A DNA stretch of 64,000 bases from Candidatus Methanomethylicota archaeon (GTDB lineage Archaea > Thermoproteota > Methanomethylicia > Methanomethylicales > Methanomethylicaceae), in the NCBI GenBank assembly GCA_029887765.1, contig JARXPF010000003.1, positions 103,419 to 167,418 on the forward strand, written 5' to 3'. Positions 46,314 through 56,347 of this stretch are shown one piece after another. Position 1 is the first letter of the stretch. Every line of letters starts with the position of its first letter. A program made the position numbers and the translations under genes. The notes beneath the pieces were generated by a model. That model ran no database searches. It saw nothing but the letters and a program-made list of their open reading frames with translations, and was not told where the DNA came from.

Positions 46314-49119
46314 ATTTTTAATTTTTTTATTAATAATTTCATTATTTTCATCTCATACTATAGCTGAAAATATTACTATATTTTATTTAAGTGATATTCA
46401 ATTAGGAGAACCTATTCAAGTTATAAAAACATTGAATTCTATTTCTTATAATAATTTAATAGAAGAATTTTCCAATCCTCCTTATGATAGTGTAGATATT
46501 TGGTGTTCTCAAAATAATTGGTCATATTCAGGTAATTGTCCAAAATGGAATGGAATTTTATGGCTTGGGATTACATCAAATGGTAATTTACAATGGCATA
46601 ATTGGCTTCATACAATAGGAGGAGCAGTATATAATTTTTCAATGTGGAAGGATTTAGATTTTATTTCACCTGATTTTGAACTTTATATACCAATAAATAC
46701 TTGGCGTTTTAGTGGAGGTTTAGCAGGCTCTCCACCACTTTATATACATTTTGAACTTTATGATAAATATGGAGCTCAATTATTTCAAGCTATAATAGTA
46801 TATGATGGTATATATAAAATAAAAGAAATAATTAGTAAAATTTATGGAAAAGTAGTAACATCTTCACTTAGTTTATCATCAATAAATTTAAAATTATGGC
46901 AAAATTCTAGTGGAGTTTATTTTTCAATTGATAATGGAACATCAATATTAATTAATGGTATTTTTCTTACTATACCTTATCGTTTTCTTATTAGATTTTA
47001 TATTTGGGAATATAATCCTATTCAACCTTATTCTGATTATGAATTTTATATTAATATTGATAAAATTATGTTAATTTCTAAGCCAAAATCATCAATAATT
47101 TTCTCTGGCTTACCATTAGGTAATTGGTATTTTATTAATTCTTCTAATGGTAATGTATTATTTAATAAAATTATTGATATTCATGGTGATGAATTATCAT
47201 ATCCATGTAATCAATCCATATCAGGTATATTAAATGGACTTGTAAATTATACATATGCAATTTCTGGTGAATTCTATTATAATACTACTATAGAATATAT
47301 TAATGAAAATTTAAAAATAACTCAATCTCAACCTTCTTTTCAATTATTTTTTGATGATTGTTCTTCATTAAGTGGATGGAGTGGAGCAAATCTTAGATTT
47401 AGTGATTATAGTTATGGATATGATTGTAATGGACAAGCAATTCGAGCATGGTATTGGACTATATATATGTATGGTAGTTGTAATCATTGGCTTGAAAAAT
47501 CTATAAATCTTTATGGTAAAGATTTCACAATTTCATTTATGGCTATGTTAAAAGGTTCTTCTTCTCATTATTTAGAAGCAAAAATAAATTCAATTTCATT
47601 AAAACTTTCAAATGGAACTTATATTATTAATAATAATATAACTAAATTAATTTTAAATCAATGGTTAAATGTAAGTTATTCCTTTAATTTCTCTTCTTTT
47701 GTAAATATAATAGCTATTAGAATTAATATTTACATGTATGGTTATTATTATCCTAATATTAATACATTTATAGATAATTTTACTATAATGTTCTTTGGAA
47801 ATTCAGGTATTACTATTAAAGGAGTTCCTTTAAATAGTGTAATAGAATTATATGAAGAATCAAATCTTATTAAATCTATAATAAGTAATGGTGAGGATAT
47901 TGTAATTTCTGATATTTCAAATCCTTTTCATGGATCAATTGTAGTTATAAATAGACCATACTTAATACCTTTAGCCATATATACAGGAATATTAGATTGG
48001 AATGATGTATTAATTTATTCTCAAGGGAAATTAATTAAATCTTCTTCTAATATAGAATCAATAAATGTAATAGGAGGAAGTGAATGTAATTCTATTTCAA
48101 ATTGGACATTTAATTATAATTTAATAACAGGAGGTACTACACCAACTTTTTCTTCTTCTTTAGGTTATGTAAGATTTGATTGTAATCGTATTTCTTATTA
48201 TAATAATCCATATGGTGATTCTATAATTTGTGAAGCCTGGTTTTATTTATATTATAATTTAAGTGATATTGTAAAGAATTTAACAATTTCAACATATGTA
48301 GATGGTTTATTTACTTATAGTAGTAGTGGTATTATATATGAACAATGGGGTGAAATAATATTATATTTAATAAAAGAAGATAATTGGATAGAGATTATTC
48401 GAAGTTCTAAATCAATTAATCCATTATTAAATATTACTATAAATATATCACCTAATAATTTCATTTCAATAAATAATATAGTAATAGCATTTCATACATA
48501 TGCAAGAGGAGAATCAAGTTATGCCTTATATTCTAATCCTATTTGGGGTAGGGTTGATTATCTAAGACTTTCTTATCAAAAAATTCCAGATGATTATTTA
48601 GGAATTTCAATTATTGGACTTAATCCAAGTCATAGAATAGTATTTGATTCAAATACTTATTGGGCAAATATATCAGGAATAGCAATTATTCCAAAAAATG
48701 CTTCTTCTTGGCCTATTAATCAATCAATATATTTATACCCATCATCAGAATCTTATATTGGAATATTTCAATCAGGAATTGTTTATTATCCATTTAAATA
48801 TAAGATTTATAAACCAATAACAAATACAATATTTTATGAAATTAAGGAAAATGATTCTTTAATTTATAGAACAGAATTTACTCTTTTAAATTATTCAATT
48901 ATTTCACCAATAAGTTTACATTATGTATATACATTTACATTTAAAATGTTTATTAATAATCAACTTCAAAATGATATTCCACCTAAAGTATTTATAAATG
49001 GAATTCCTCAAAATCCAAGACATATTAATCCATATACTTATCAAATTATTGCAAAATCAAATACTTTAATTGAAATTTATGATTCAAGAGGAATTAGATT
49101 AGCAGGATTTTTACCTTAA
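46297..49119 (+). CDS. Giant secreted protein, jelly-roll-like domains
   Basis: 940 residues from ATG 46297, which follows GGTGAT by four bases and overlaps the previous gene by 17. Signal peptide (about residues 2-24, ILKFLIFLLIISLFSS). The body has at least three beta-sandwich, lectin-like segments (around NWSYSGNCPKWNGILW, SLSGWSGANLRFSDYS and EAWFYLYYNLSD), each with aromatic strands, and many N-x-S/T sites. No C-terminal anchor. Likely a surface adhesin or receptor partnering the 1306-residue protein. Confidence 0.75.
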   Translation: MYSILKFLIFLLIISLFSSHTIAENITIFYLSDIQLGEPIQVIKTLNSISYNNLIEEFSNPPYDSVDIWCSQNNWSYSGNCPKWNGILWLGITSNGNLQWHNWLHTIGGAVYNFSMWKDLDFISPDFELYIPINTWRFSGGLAGSPPLYIHFELYDKYGAQLFQAIIVYDGIYKIKEIISKIYGKVVTSSLSLSSINLKLWQNSSGVYFSIDNGTSILINGIFLTIPYRFLIRFYIWEYNPIQPYSDYEFYINIDKIMLISKPKSSIIFSGLPLGNWYFINSSNGNVLFNKIIDIHGDELSYPCNQSISGILNGLVNYTYAISGEFYYNTTIEYINENLKITQSQPSFQLFFDDCSSLSGWSGANLRFSDYSYGYDCNGQAIRAWYWTIYMYGSCNHWLEKSINLYGKDFTISFMAMLKGSSSHYLEAKINSISLKLSNGTYIINNNITKLILNQWLNVSYSFNFSSFVNIIAIRINIYMYGYYYPNINTFIDNFTIMFFGNSGITIKGVPLNSVIELYEESNLIKSIISNGEDIVISDISNPFHGSIVVINRPYLIPLAIYTGILDWNDVLIYSQGKLIKSSSNIESINVIGGSECNSISNWTFNYNLITGGTTPTFSSSLGYVRFDCNRISYYNNPYGDSIICEAWFYLYYNLSDIVKNLTISTYVDGLFTYSSSGIIYEQWGEIILYLIKEDNWIEIIRSSKSINPLLNITINISPNNFISINNIVIAFHTYARGESSYALYSNPIWGRVDYLRLSYQKIPDDYLGISIIGLNPSHRIVFDSNTYWANISGIAIIPKNASSWPINQSIYLYPSSESYIGIFQSGIVYYPFKYKIYKPITNTIFYEIKENDSLIYRTEFTLLNYSIISPISLHYVYTFTFKMFINNQLQNDIPPKVFINGIPQNPRHINPYTYQIIAKSNTLIEIYDSRGIRLAGFLP

Positions 49120-49159
49120 TACCTGCTTTAAATAATTTTCATTCTTTTATATTTTGGGA

Positions 49160-49582
49160 ATGATTATGAAAATATTAAAAAATAAAAGAGGAGATATTTC
49201 TTCACCAATAATTGTAGTATTAGTAACTGTAACTGCTTTAGCAATAGCAGGAATAGCAATAGCATGGATGACATCTACAGGATTAAGTGCTACAAGACAA
49301 GGTTCTATAATAGTATTAGGAACACCTATTTTATCATTAATTAATAATACTCATTCTAATCTTTTCATAACTTTAAAAAATATTGGTAATGTTCCAGTTA
49401 ATATCTCTGAAGTTAGAATTGGAAATGCCACAAGTTTTTTAAATACATCATTAATAATAAATCCAGGTAATACTGATTATTATACTATTATCATGAATTT
49501 ATCAATTAATTCAAGTCAAAGTTATAATGGTATTCTTATTACAAGTGCAGGTACTATACCATTCATAGCATATTGTCAATAA
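49160..49582 (+). CDS. Pilin, class III signal (KRG-DIS)
   Basis: About 140 residues; MKILKNKRGDISSPIIVVLVTVTALAIAG is a textbook archaeal prepilin signal: basic cluster, KRG, then a hydrophobic helix. Two ATGs (49160 and 49166) are possible. The soluble domain is short and hydroxyl-rich, like a major pilin. It directly precedes the ATPase gene, the usual place for a major pilin in archaeal pilus operons. Confidence 0.72.
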   Translation: MIMKILKNKRGDISSPIIVVLVTVTALAIAGIAIAWMTSTGLSATRQGSIIVLGTPILSLINNTHSNLFITLKNIGNVPVNISEVRIGNATSFLNTSLIINPGNTDYYTIIMNLSINSSQSYNGILITSAGTIPFIAYCQ

Positions 49583-49635
49583 TTCTTTTTTTCTTCTTTT
49601 TAAATTTCTTCTTAATTTTTATTTTGGAGAAAGCA

Positions 49636-51126
49636 ATGTATATTAAAATAATTAAACTATTTCAAAAATTAAATAAAAAATCTCAAAACTTTAATCTTCC
49701 ATATGTAAATATTCATATTATAAAAGGTGAAATACCAAAAGAACAAATTTTAGCTGAATATGAAGTTGGCTTAAGTAATGTTACTATATTAAGAGACAAG
49801 TATATTATTAATGATCCATTCATATCTGAAGAAGAAATTAAAGAATTAAGAGAAATTACAAATAGACTTTTATATATACTTCCACCAGAAGCTATGAAAG
49901 ATGAAAAAATTTTTGAAAAATATGTTAATATAAATAATGAAGTATTACTTTATTTCTTAAAAAGAGAATTTCTTGGCTATGGTGCTTATGATGTATTAAT
50001 GAATGATGAAAATGTAGAAGATATAATTTCATGGCCAGGTGGAACTTCATGTAAACATAGAGAATTTGGAACATTAAGTGTTAATATTAATTTATCAGAA
50101 GAAGATTTTGAAAGACATATAGAAAAATTTGTTCATAAAGCAGGTAAATCAATTTCACTTTTTCATCCTATTACATCTATAAGACTTCCTACAAATGATA
50201 GACTTACAGTTACTTATGGTAGAGAAGTATCAGATAGACCATCTTTTTCTATAAGAAAATTTCCTAGAAAACCTTGGTCAATAACATCAATAATGATGAT
50301 GGAAACATTATCACCAGAAATGGCAGCTTATTTAATGTTATTAATAAAATATAAAAAAGCCATACTTATATGTGGACCAGTAAGTTCAGGAAAAACATCA
50401 TTAATTAATGCATTATGTTCTTTAATTCCTTCAGAAAGTATTGTTGTAACTGTAGAAGATACTCCAGAACTTAGACTTTCTAGGAAAAATTGGATATCAC
50501 TTATTACAAGAGAATCCATGACATTAGAAGATAAAGGAGAAATTGGAATGTTTGATTTAGTTAGACATGCATTAAGACAACCAGCAGATTATATAATTGT
50601 AGGTGAAGTAAGAGGTGAAGAAGGAAGAATATGGGCTCAAGCTATATCAACTGGTCATGGAGGAATAACTTCTTTACATGCTGAAACACCAGAAGGAGCA
50701 TTAGAAAGATTAAAATCAGATCCAATAAGAGTTTCAGAGGGCGTATTAAGATTTTTATCAACAATTGTTATTTTAAAAAATATAATTATTGATAAAAATC
50801 TTGGATTAAGTACAAGAAAAGTCATTGGAATATATGATTTAAATAATGGAAGACCTATTCCTATATTCAAATATGATCCTATTACAAATTCTTTTATTCA
50901 AATTAATAATCCAATTGATTCTAAAACTATAAGAGAAATTTCTGAAATTGTTCCTCTACATAAATTAAAAGAAGAATATAATTTATATTCAAATTTTCTT
51001 AAAAGATTAAAAGAATTAGCTCCTTTTAATCCACAACTTGGATCTCATGTAGTTGTTACTGAATTAGTTCAAGAACTTTATAGAATGGAACAAATTCCTG
51101 AAATTTTAAGGAGGATTAAAAATTGA
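49636..51126 (+). CDS. Type II/IV secretion (GspE/TadA/UpsE-type) ATPase
   Basis: Pilus assembly ATPase, 496 residues from ATG 49636 (GGAG upstream). Walker A GPVSSGKT (247-254), Asp box VEDTPEL, Walker B DYIIVGEVRGEE (about 320-331) and His box SLHAETPEGALERL are all intact. The N-terminal domain is archaeal type (SISLFHPITSIRLP, then SFSIRKF). Works with the TadC-like platform encoded next to power pilus assembly. Archaellum FlaI, UpsE and AapE are the closest types; neighbours rule out an archaellum. Confidence 0.92.
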   Translation: MYIKIIKLFQKLNKKSQNFNLPYVNIHIIKGEIPKEQILAEYEVGLSNVTILRDKYIINDPFISEEEIKELREITNRLLYILPPEAMKDEKIFEKYVNINNEVLLYFLKREFLGYGAYDVLMNDENVEDIISWPGGTSCKHREFGTLSVNINLSEEDFERHIEKFVHKAGKSISLFHPITSIRLPTNDRLTVTYGREVSDRPSFSIRKFPRKPWSITSIMMMETLSPEMAAYLMLLIKYKKAILICGPVSSGKTSLINALCSLIPSESIVVTVEDTPELRLSRKNWISLITRESMTLEDKGEIGMFDLVRHALRQPADYIIVGEVRGEEGRIWAQAISTGHGGITSLHAETPEGALERLKSDPIRVSEGVLRFLSTIVILKNIIIDKNLGLSTRKVIGIYDLNNGRPIPIFKYDPITNSFIQINNPIDSKTIREISEIVPLHKLKEEYNLYSNFLKRLKELAPFNPQLGSHVVVTELVQELYRMEQIPEILRRIKN

Positions 51127-52760
51127 ATAAAAAATTAGAAAATATAAGTAATAAAATTCCTTTAAGAGAAATTCTCATAAAATTTTATTCTATTCCTATA
51201 TACATATCAGGAATGATGATTACTCCTCAAAAATTTATAACAAAATTATTTTTCATTACATTTATTTCAATTTTTATTACTACTATATTATTAATATTTA
51301 AAATTTATTTTGGAATTTTATTTATAATTCCTCCAATATTATATGCTATTATTCCTTATTTAGAAATAATAAAAAGAAAGAATAATTGTGAAAGAGAATT
51401 ACCTTTTGTCTCAACTTTTTTAACTATGGCAGCTACTTCATCAATTCCATTATCATTAACAATTTTAAATCTTTCAAAATTATATTCTTTAAAAGCATTT
51501 GCTAAAGAAGCTATGAGAATAGAAAAAATTAGAAAATTATATGCTCTTAGTCCATCAGATGCTATTATTTTTGAAGCAAAAAATCATCCATCAGAATATA
51601 CAAAATCTGTACTTCTTACAGCTATTTCTGCTCAAAAATCTGGAGAATCTCTATATTTAATAATGAAGGATGAAATGATTAAATCTTTTTCAATTTTATT
51701 ATCAAGATTAAAAATTCTTTCAGATAAATTTTCATTACTTGCTTCTTTACAAATAATTATTTTTATAATAATTCCTATGGCAATGATAACTTTAGGAGTA
51801 ATGTTCTCTGGAATTATAAAACCTTTATTTCTTACATTTATATGTATAGGATTGCCATGTATATTTACACCTATAATGAGTTATTTTATAGATTTATATT
51901 TTCCAAAAGAACTTACTGAACCTTTGAATTTACTACCATTTATAATATCTTTAAGTTTTATACCAATAGCTATCTTTATTATTTTTAAAGAAGTTTTATT
52001 TTATTCATTTCCATATATATTAGCATTTTTAATTATTATTTTTACAATACCAATAGCTATTTTTTATCATTCTCAAAGAAGAAAAACTAAACAAATATTA
52101 GAAGCTCTTCCTACTTTTTCACGTTCAATAGCTGAAAAAGTTAAAAAAGGATTATCTCCTACTCAAGCTTTACTTTCAATTAATAGAGATTTTAATTCAA
52201 TTTTTAATAAAATTCTTTATAAAATATCTATTTATATAAAAGGAGGATTGAGAATAAAAGAAGCTTCTTTAATTATAAAAATGCCATGGATAGCTCATGT
52301 TTATTTTGAATTATTAGATTTTGCAGAACAAATTGGAGCTGATCCTAGAGCTATGGAAGCTTTATCAGATCTTGTTAATAATATTCATTCTTCAATAAAA
52401 TCTCTTTCTTCACAAACTTCATTATTTAAATTTTCATGTATTATTAATTCTATTATATTACCATTTGTAATAAGCATGGTTATTGAAATAGTTGTAAAAA
52501 TATTTACTAATATATCTAGTATTATTCCATATATTCCAATGGAATTTTCATTTATAACACCAGAATTATTACCAATAGTAAAAACAATAGCATATTCTGG
52601 AGTAATCTTAGATGCTTATCTTCTTGGATTAATTGGTGGAAAAATATCAGAAGGTTCTATAGTAGATGGATTATTAATGGCATTAATTTGTGTAATAATC
52701 GCATTAATTACATTATTTATATTTGTTGAATTAAAAATTATTAATTCAATATTTTATTAA
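51123..52760 (+). CDS. TadC/GspF-type membrane platform protein
   Basis: 545-residue polytopic membrane protein with two T2SSF-type domains, the archaeal FlaJ/UpsF layout: each has a cytoplasmic helical bundle (first ELPFVSTFLTMAATSSIP, second LEALPTFSRSIAEKVKKGLSP) followed by paired helices. TTG start with AGGAGGAT upstream and a 4-base overlap with the ATPase, so the two are coupled. Confidence 0.88.
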   Translation: MNKKLENISNKIPLREILIKFYSIPIYISGMMITPQKFITKLFFITFISIFITTILLIFKIYFGILFIIPPILYAIIPYLEIIKRKNNCERELPFVSTFLTMAATSSIPLSLTILNLSKLYSLKAFAKEAMRIEKIRKLYALSPSDAIIFEAKNHPSEYTKSVLLTAISAQKSGESLYLIMKDEMIKSFSILLSRLKILSDKFSLLASLQIIIFIIIPMAMITLGVMFSGIIKPLFLTFICIGLPCIFTPIMSYFIDLYFPKELTEPLNLLPFIISLSFIPIAIFIIFKEVLFYSFPYILAFLIIIFTIPIAIFYHSQRRKTKQILEALPTFSRSIAEKVKKGLSPTQALLSINRDFNSIFNKILYKISIYIKGGLRIKEASLIIKMPWIAHVYFELLDFAEQIGADPRAMEALSDLVNNIHSSIKSLSSQTSLFKFSCIINSIILPFVISMVIEIVVKIFTNISSIIPYIPMEFSFITPELLPIVKTIAYSGVILDAYLLGLIGGKISEGSIVDGLLMALICVIIALITLFIFVELKIINSIFY

Positions 52761-52769
52761 GTGATTTTT

Positions 52770-54425
52770 ATGAAAAATTTATTAATATTTATTTCTAATT
52801 TTTATAAAAATTTATTAAAAATAATTATTATATTAAAATTATTAATTATTTTTATATCAATTATATATGGTATGAATAATAGTATTATATTTGCTCATAT
52901 TATTCCAATAGAGTGTAATGAAGATAATACTTTTTATCCTGGAGATTCTTTTTTAATAAATTATACTATTTCATTACCATCAAGAGGAATTTTTTATGAT
53001 TTTTATGGAAATCCATGTGAATATTATTATAGCTTGGATTATGTAGAAGTTTTTGGAGAAGACATAATTGGTAATAAATCAATAGCAATTAATGATATAA
53101 TTAAGTGTTCAATATCATTAAATGCTTCTTCAGGAATAAAAATTATAAATATAATAGCTTATGGAAAATATCATTATCAATATTGGATAAATGAAAGTAA
53201 TTATTGGTTAGAAAATTCAATAACATGGTCTATACAATTAAAAATAAAAGTTGTTGAATATAACCCATGTTTTACTACATTCATTTACTTATTACCTAGT
53301 GAAACTACTTATAAATCAAAAATTGTTTTATTAATTAGATATGATGGAAATTCTTATAATTTAATGCAAAGAGCTTTGATAGATTCTTATGATTCAAAAA
53401 CTATAGGAATGAGCTTATTATTAAATAAAGATTTATTAAATAAAGAAAATTTAATAAATTTAAAATCATTAAAAAATTTTATTTTTGAAGAATTTAAATG
53501 GCTTAATAATATTGATATTTATATTGAAGAAAAAATTATTAATGGACCAATAATAGAAGAATTCTCTCCTAAAATATTTAATAGAGAAAATAGGTATGTT
53601 AAATATATTTTTAATCCTATTGATTTAAATGAAGAAATTTTTGAAAAATTTAATATATCAATTAATCTTTATTGGTCTAGATTTTCTAATTTTAAAATAT
53701 CAAAATCATTAGAATTATATAATATGGCTTTATTTATTCCTATTGAAGTAATTGATGCAAAAAAAGTTTATGTATATACATTATTGAATAAAGATTTTCT
53801 TATTTCTAATTTTCAAGAACCTCCAGAAGATGAATGGTTTTATGAACAATGGATTAATGATGTGAAATTTACTAAACCTCTATTAGCTAATACTTTACTT
53901 ATTGAAGGAGAAGGAAGGATTTTAATTCCAAGGACATTATCATGTAGATATAATATTACTGTAGAATTTGATAATAGAAAAGGATGGATTCCATTGGATC
54001 TTTCTTTAGCTTTTTTAACAATTCCATCAAAAACTATAATAATTAATACAAAATTTGAATTAAATACAACTTTTTTAGATTATGATTCAAATATAAGAAT
54101 TAAAATAAATACAACAACTCCAATTAAAAATATTACAATATTTTCAAAAGATATGATATGGCATATACTTAATTATGAACCAATGAATAGAACATATTAT
54201 GATATTTGGATTGAAAAACCTAGAAATCTTAAAGAAAGTACAATAGTTTATATGAAGGTTGTAGATATTTGGGAGAATTCAAAAATAATAGAACTTGGTA
54301 AAATAGAACCGTATATAGAAATACTCTATAATATACCTTATGATAAGATTGTCATAATAATTTTAATAATTTTTTCAATTATATTTATTTATGAATTTTT
54401 AAGAAAAATTTTATCCAGTTTTTAA
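52770..54425 (+). CDS. Surface protein anchored by two hydrophobic ends
   Basis: 551 residues. An N-terminal hydrophobic stretch (about 15-45), a large extracellular beta-rich region with many glycosylation sequons, and a C-terminal transmembrane helix (about 525-545, KIVIIILIIFSIIFIY). ATG 52770 follows GTGAT. Position between TadC and the VirB6-like gene hints that it is a structural or receptor part of the apparatus (compare UpsX in position). No family recognised. Confidence 0.6.
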   Translation: MKNLLIFISNFYKNLLKIIIILKLLIIFISIIYGMNNSIIFAHIIPIECNEDNTFYPGDSFLINYTISLPSRGIFYDFYGNPCEYYYSLDYVEVFGEDIIGNKSIAINDIIKCSISLNASSGIKIINIIAYGKYHYQYWINESNYWLENSITWSIQLKIKVVEYNPCFTTFIYLLPSETTYKSKIVLLIRYDGNSYNLMQRALIDSYDSKTIGMSLLLNKDLLNKENLINLKSLKNFIFEEFKWLNNIDIYIEEKIINGPIIEEFSPKIFNRENRYVKYIFNPIDLNEEIFEKFNISINLYWSRFSNFKISKSLELYNMALFIPIEVIDAKKVYVYTLLNKDFLISNFQEPPEDEWFYEQWINDVKFTKPLLANTLLIEGEGRILIPRTLSCRYNITVEFDNRKGWIPLDLSLAFLTIPSKTIIINTKFELNTTFLDYDSNIRIKINTTTPIKNITIFSKDMIWHILNYEPMNRTYYDIWIEKPRNLKESTIVYMKVVDIWENSKIIELGKIEPYIEILYNIPYDKIVIIILIIFSIIFIYEFLRKILSSF

Positions 54426-54445
54426 AATCTCTATATAAAAAATAA

Positions 54446-56290
54446 TTGGATATGTCTGCAGCTCTTATTATTCTTCCACTCATAGGAATATTAATAACTA
54501 TTATATCTGGAGCAATAGCAATGTTATTTCCAAATATAGCTATTTCATTTCTTGGAGCTATTAATGCTCCTCAAAATATTTACTCATTATTAATAGAAAT
54601 ACCAAGACCTTTTTGGGATAATAATACTTATTTTTTTCCAGCAATTGAAAATAATATAATAAGTGGTTATAGTGGATTAATAGGAATTTCAATGACAAAT
54701 TTTTATGCTATGGCTAGGATAATAGCTTTTATTTTATTAAGTTTTTCAATAATAATTGCTTCTTTTTCTTATTTTTTACAAAATTTTAAAATTATTAATG
54801 AAGGAATAGCAATTAGAATACTTACAGGTTCAATAATGTGTATAATTTTTATATACATTTTTCCTATAATCTATGATTCTATTGCTATAATAGTAAATAC
54901 AATCACATATCCTAGTCCATATAGTATATTAAAGCCAGGAATGATTGATGAAATATTATTACATTCTTCAATTATTTTACCAACTGAAAATAATGATATA
55001 GGAAGTGCTTTAGCTGGATTATTTATTAATCTTTTACTTTTTATATTTACACTTATAACATATATATCATTAACTATAATGGGAATATTAAGAACATTCT
55101 TTATTGGAGCAGCTTTTGCTTTAATGCCTATTCTCTTAGTATTAAGATTATTACCTTTTATAGATAGAATAGCAGATATATTTATACAAGTATTAATTGG
55201 TGGAATTTTAACATCAATTATAGTTAGTATATTTTTCGCTTTTGGCTATGATTTAATAACTTCTTCAAAAATAACTGGATTAATGAAAACTTTAATATCA
55301 CTTGGAATATTATTATCATCATCACTTATGATTACTTTTTTAATACCAACATTGGGCTCAATAATGTCTACAGTAACTAATGTAATAATAGGAGCAACTA
55401 CAGGAGCTGCTATAGGAGGAGTAGCTATAACTACAGGAGCTGCTATAGGAGCTTATCAAGCAGGACAAGTACTTTCACCTTTAATTAAAGCAGGAGTAAT
55501 TTCAACAGAATCAGCAATATTAAGAAGTACTCTTTCAGCTTTAGGTGGTGCAACTGGAACATTAGGAACAATGGCTTCTAGAATTATACCAGGAATAACA
55601 AATTTTGGATTACCTACAGCTATTTCCATGGGTAGAAAAGCAGCTTCTTTAGCTACATTAAATCTTCCAGAAATAGAAGAATCAGAAATTGCAGAAGCTT
55701 TAGTATTAAAAGCAGCAGCTACACCTCATGATGCTGAAGATAACATTATGGAAATAGAAAAATGGTGTGAAAAAGTTAAAACAATGTTACTTAATAGACC
55801 TCCAGAAGTTATAGGTTATGAAATAGCTAATATGACTAGAATTAAAATAAAAAATTATGAATTATTAGGAAGAAAATTTCAAGAAAAAATAAATGAATTA
55901 ATTAATTTAACAGATGATAATCCTAATACTCAAAAAATACTATTATCTAGAATTGGAAGATTATATAATACATGGAAGGAAATGTCAATAAATTCATTAA
56001 TATCAGATCCTGATGATAAGAATAAGAAAATATCATTAAGTGAATATGTAGATAAATTAGCAAAAAAAACTTTAGAAAATAATAATTTAGAAAATAATAA
56101 AGAAGAATTAGAAAGAATGAAACAAAAAATATTTGAAATTATTTTAGAAAAAAAGCAATTAAATGGAATTTCTCCAATTACATTATATTCAGCTATAAAA
56201 GAAAAGAAAATTAATGCTAATAAAATATCAGAATTTATTCTCAAAGATTATTTAAAACAAAAAATGAATAATCAAAATAATAATTCATAA
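54446..56290 (+). CDS. VirB6/TrbL/CedA-like polytopic membrane protein
   Basis: 614 residues. The N-terminal half holds about seven hydrophobic helices, the layout of VirB6/TrbL/CedA channels, with TITYISLTIMGILRTFFIGAAFALMPI-type central segment. A glycine- and alanine-rich helical hairpin (GATTGAAIGGVAITTGAAIGA) follows, then a soluble, charged C-terminal domain of about 200 residues. TTG 54446 or ATG 54452 start; no clear ribosome site. It likely forms the inner-membrane pore together with the VirB3 and VirB4 homologues that follow. Confidence 0.72.
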   Translation: MDMSAALIILPLIGILITIISGAIAMLFPNIAISFLGAINAPQNIYSLLIEIPRPFWDNNTYFFPAIENNIISGYSGLIGISMTNFYAMARIIAFILLSFSIIIASFSYFLQNFKIINEGIAIRILTGSIMCIIFIYIFPIIYDSIAIIVNTITYPSPYSILKPGMIDEILLHSSIILPTENNDIGSALAGLFINLLLFIFTLITYISLTIMGILRTFFIGAAFALMPILLVLRLLPFIDRIADIFIQVLIGGILTSIIVSIFFAFGYDLITSSKITGLMKTLISLGILLSSSLMITFLIPTLGSIMSTVTNVIIGATTGAAIGGVAITTGAAIGAYQAGQVLSPLIKAGVISTESAILRSTLSALGGATGTLGTMASRIIPGITNFGLPTAISMGRKAASLATLNLPEIEESEIAEALVLKAAATPHDAEDNIMEIEKWCEKVKTMLLNRPPEVIGYEIANMTRIKIKNYELLGRKFQEKINELINLTDDNPNTQKILLSRIGRLYNTWKEMSINSLISDPDDKNKKISLSEYVDKLAKKTLENNNLENNKEELERMKQKIFEIILEKKQLNGISPITLYSAIKEKKINANKISEFILKDYLKQKMNNQNNNS

Positions 56291-56347
56291 ATTTTGATAA
56301 TTCTTCCTTTTAAATTTTCATAATATTTAAATTAAATGGTGATAATT

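Noticed and set aside
39216..54425. Archaellum operon
   Set aside because: The ATPase and platform could be FlaI/FlaJ-like, but no FlaG, FlaF or FlaH genes or archaellin genes are present, and VirB-type genes follow.
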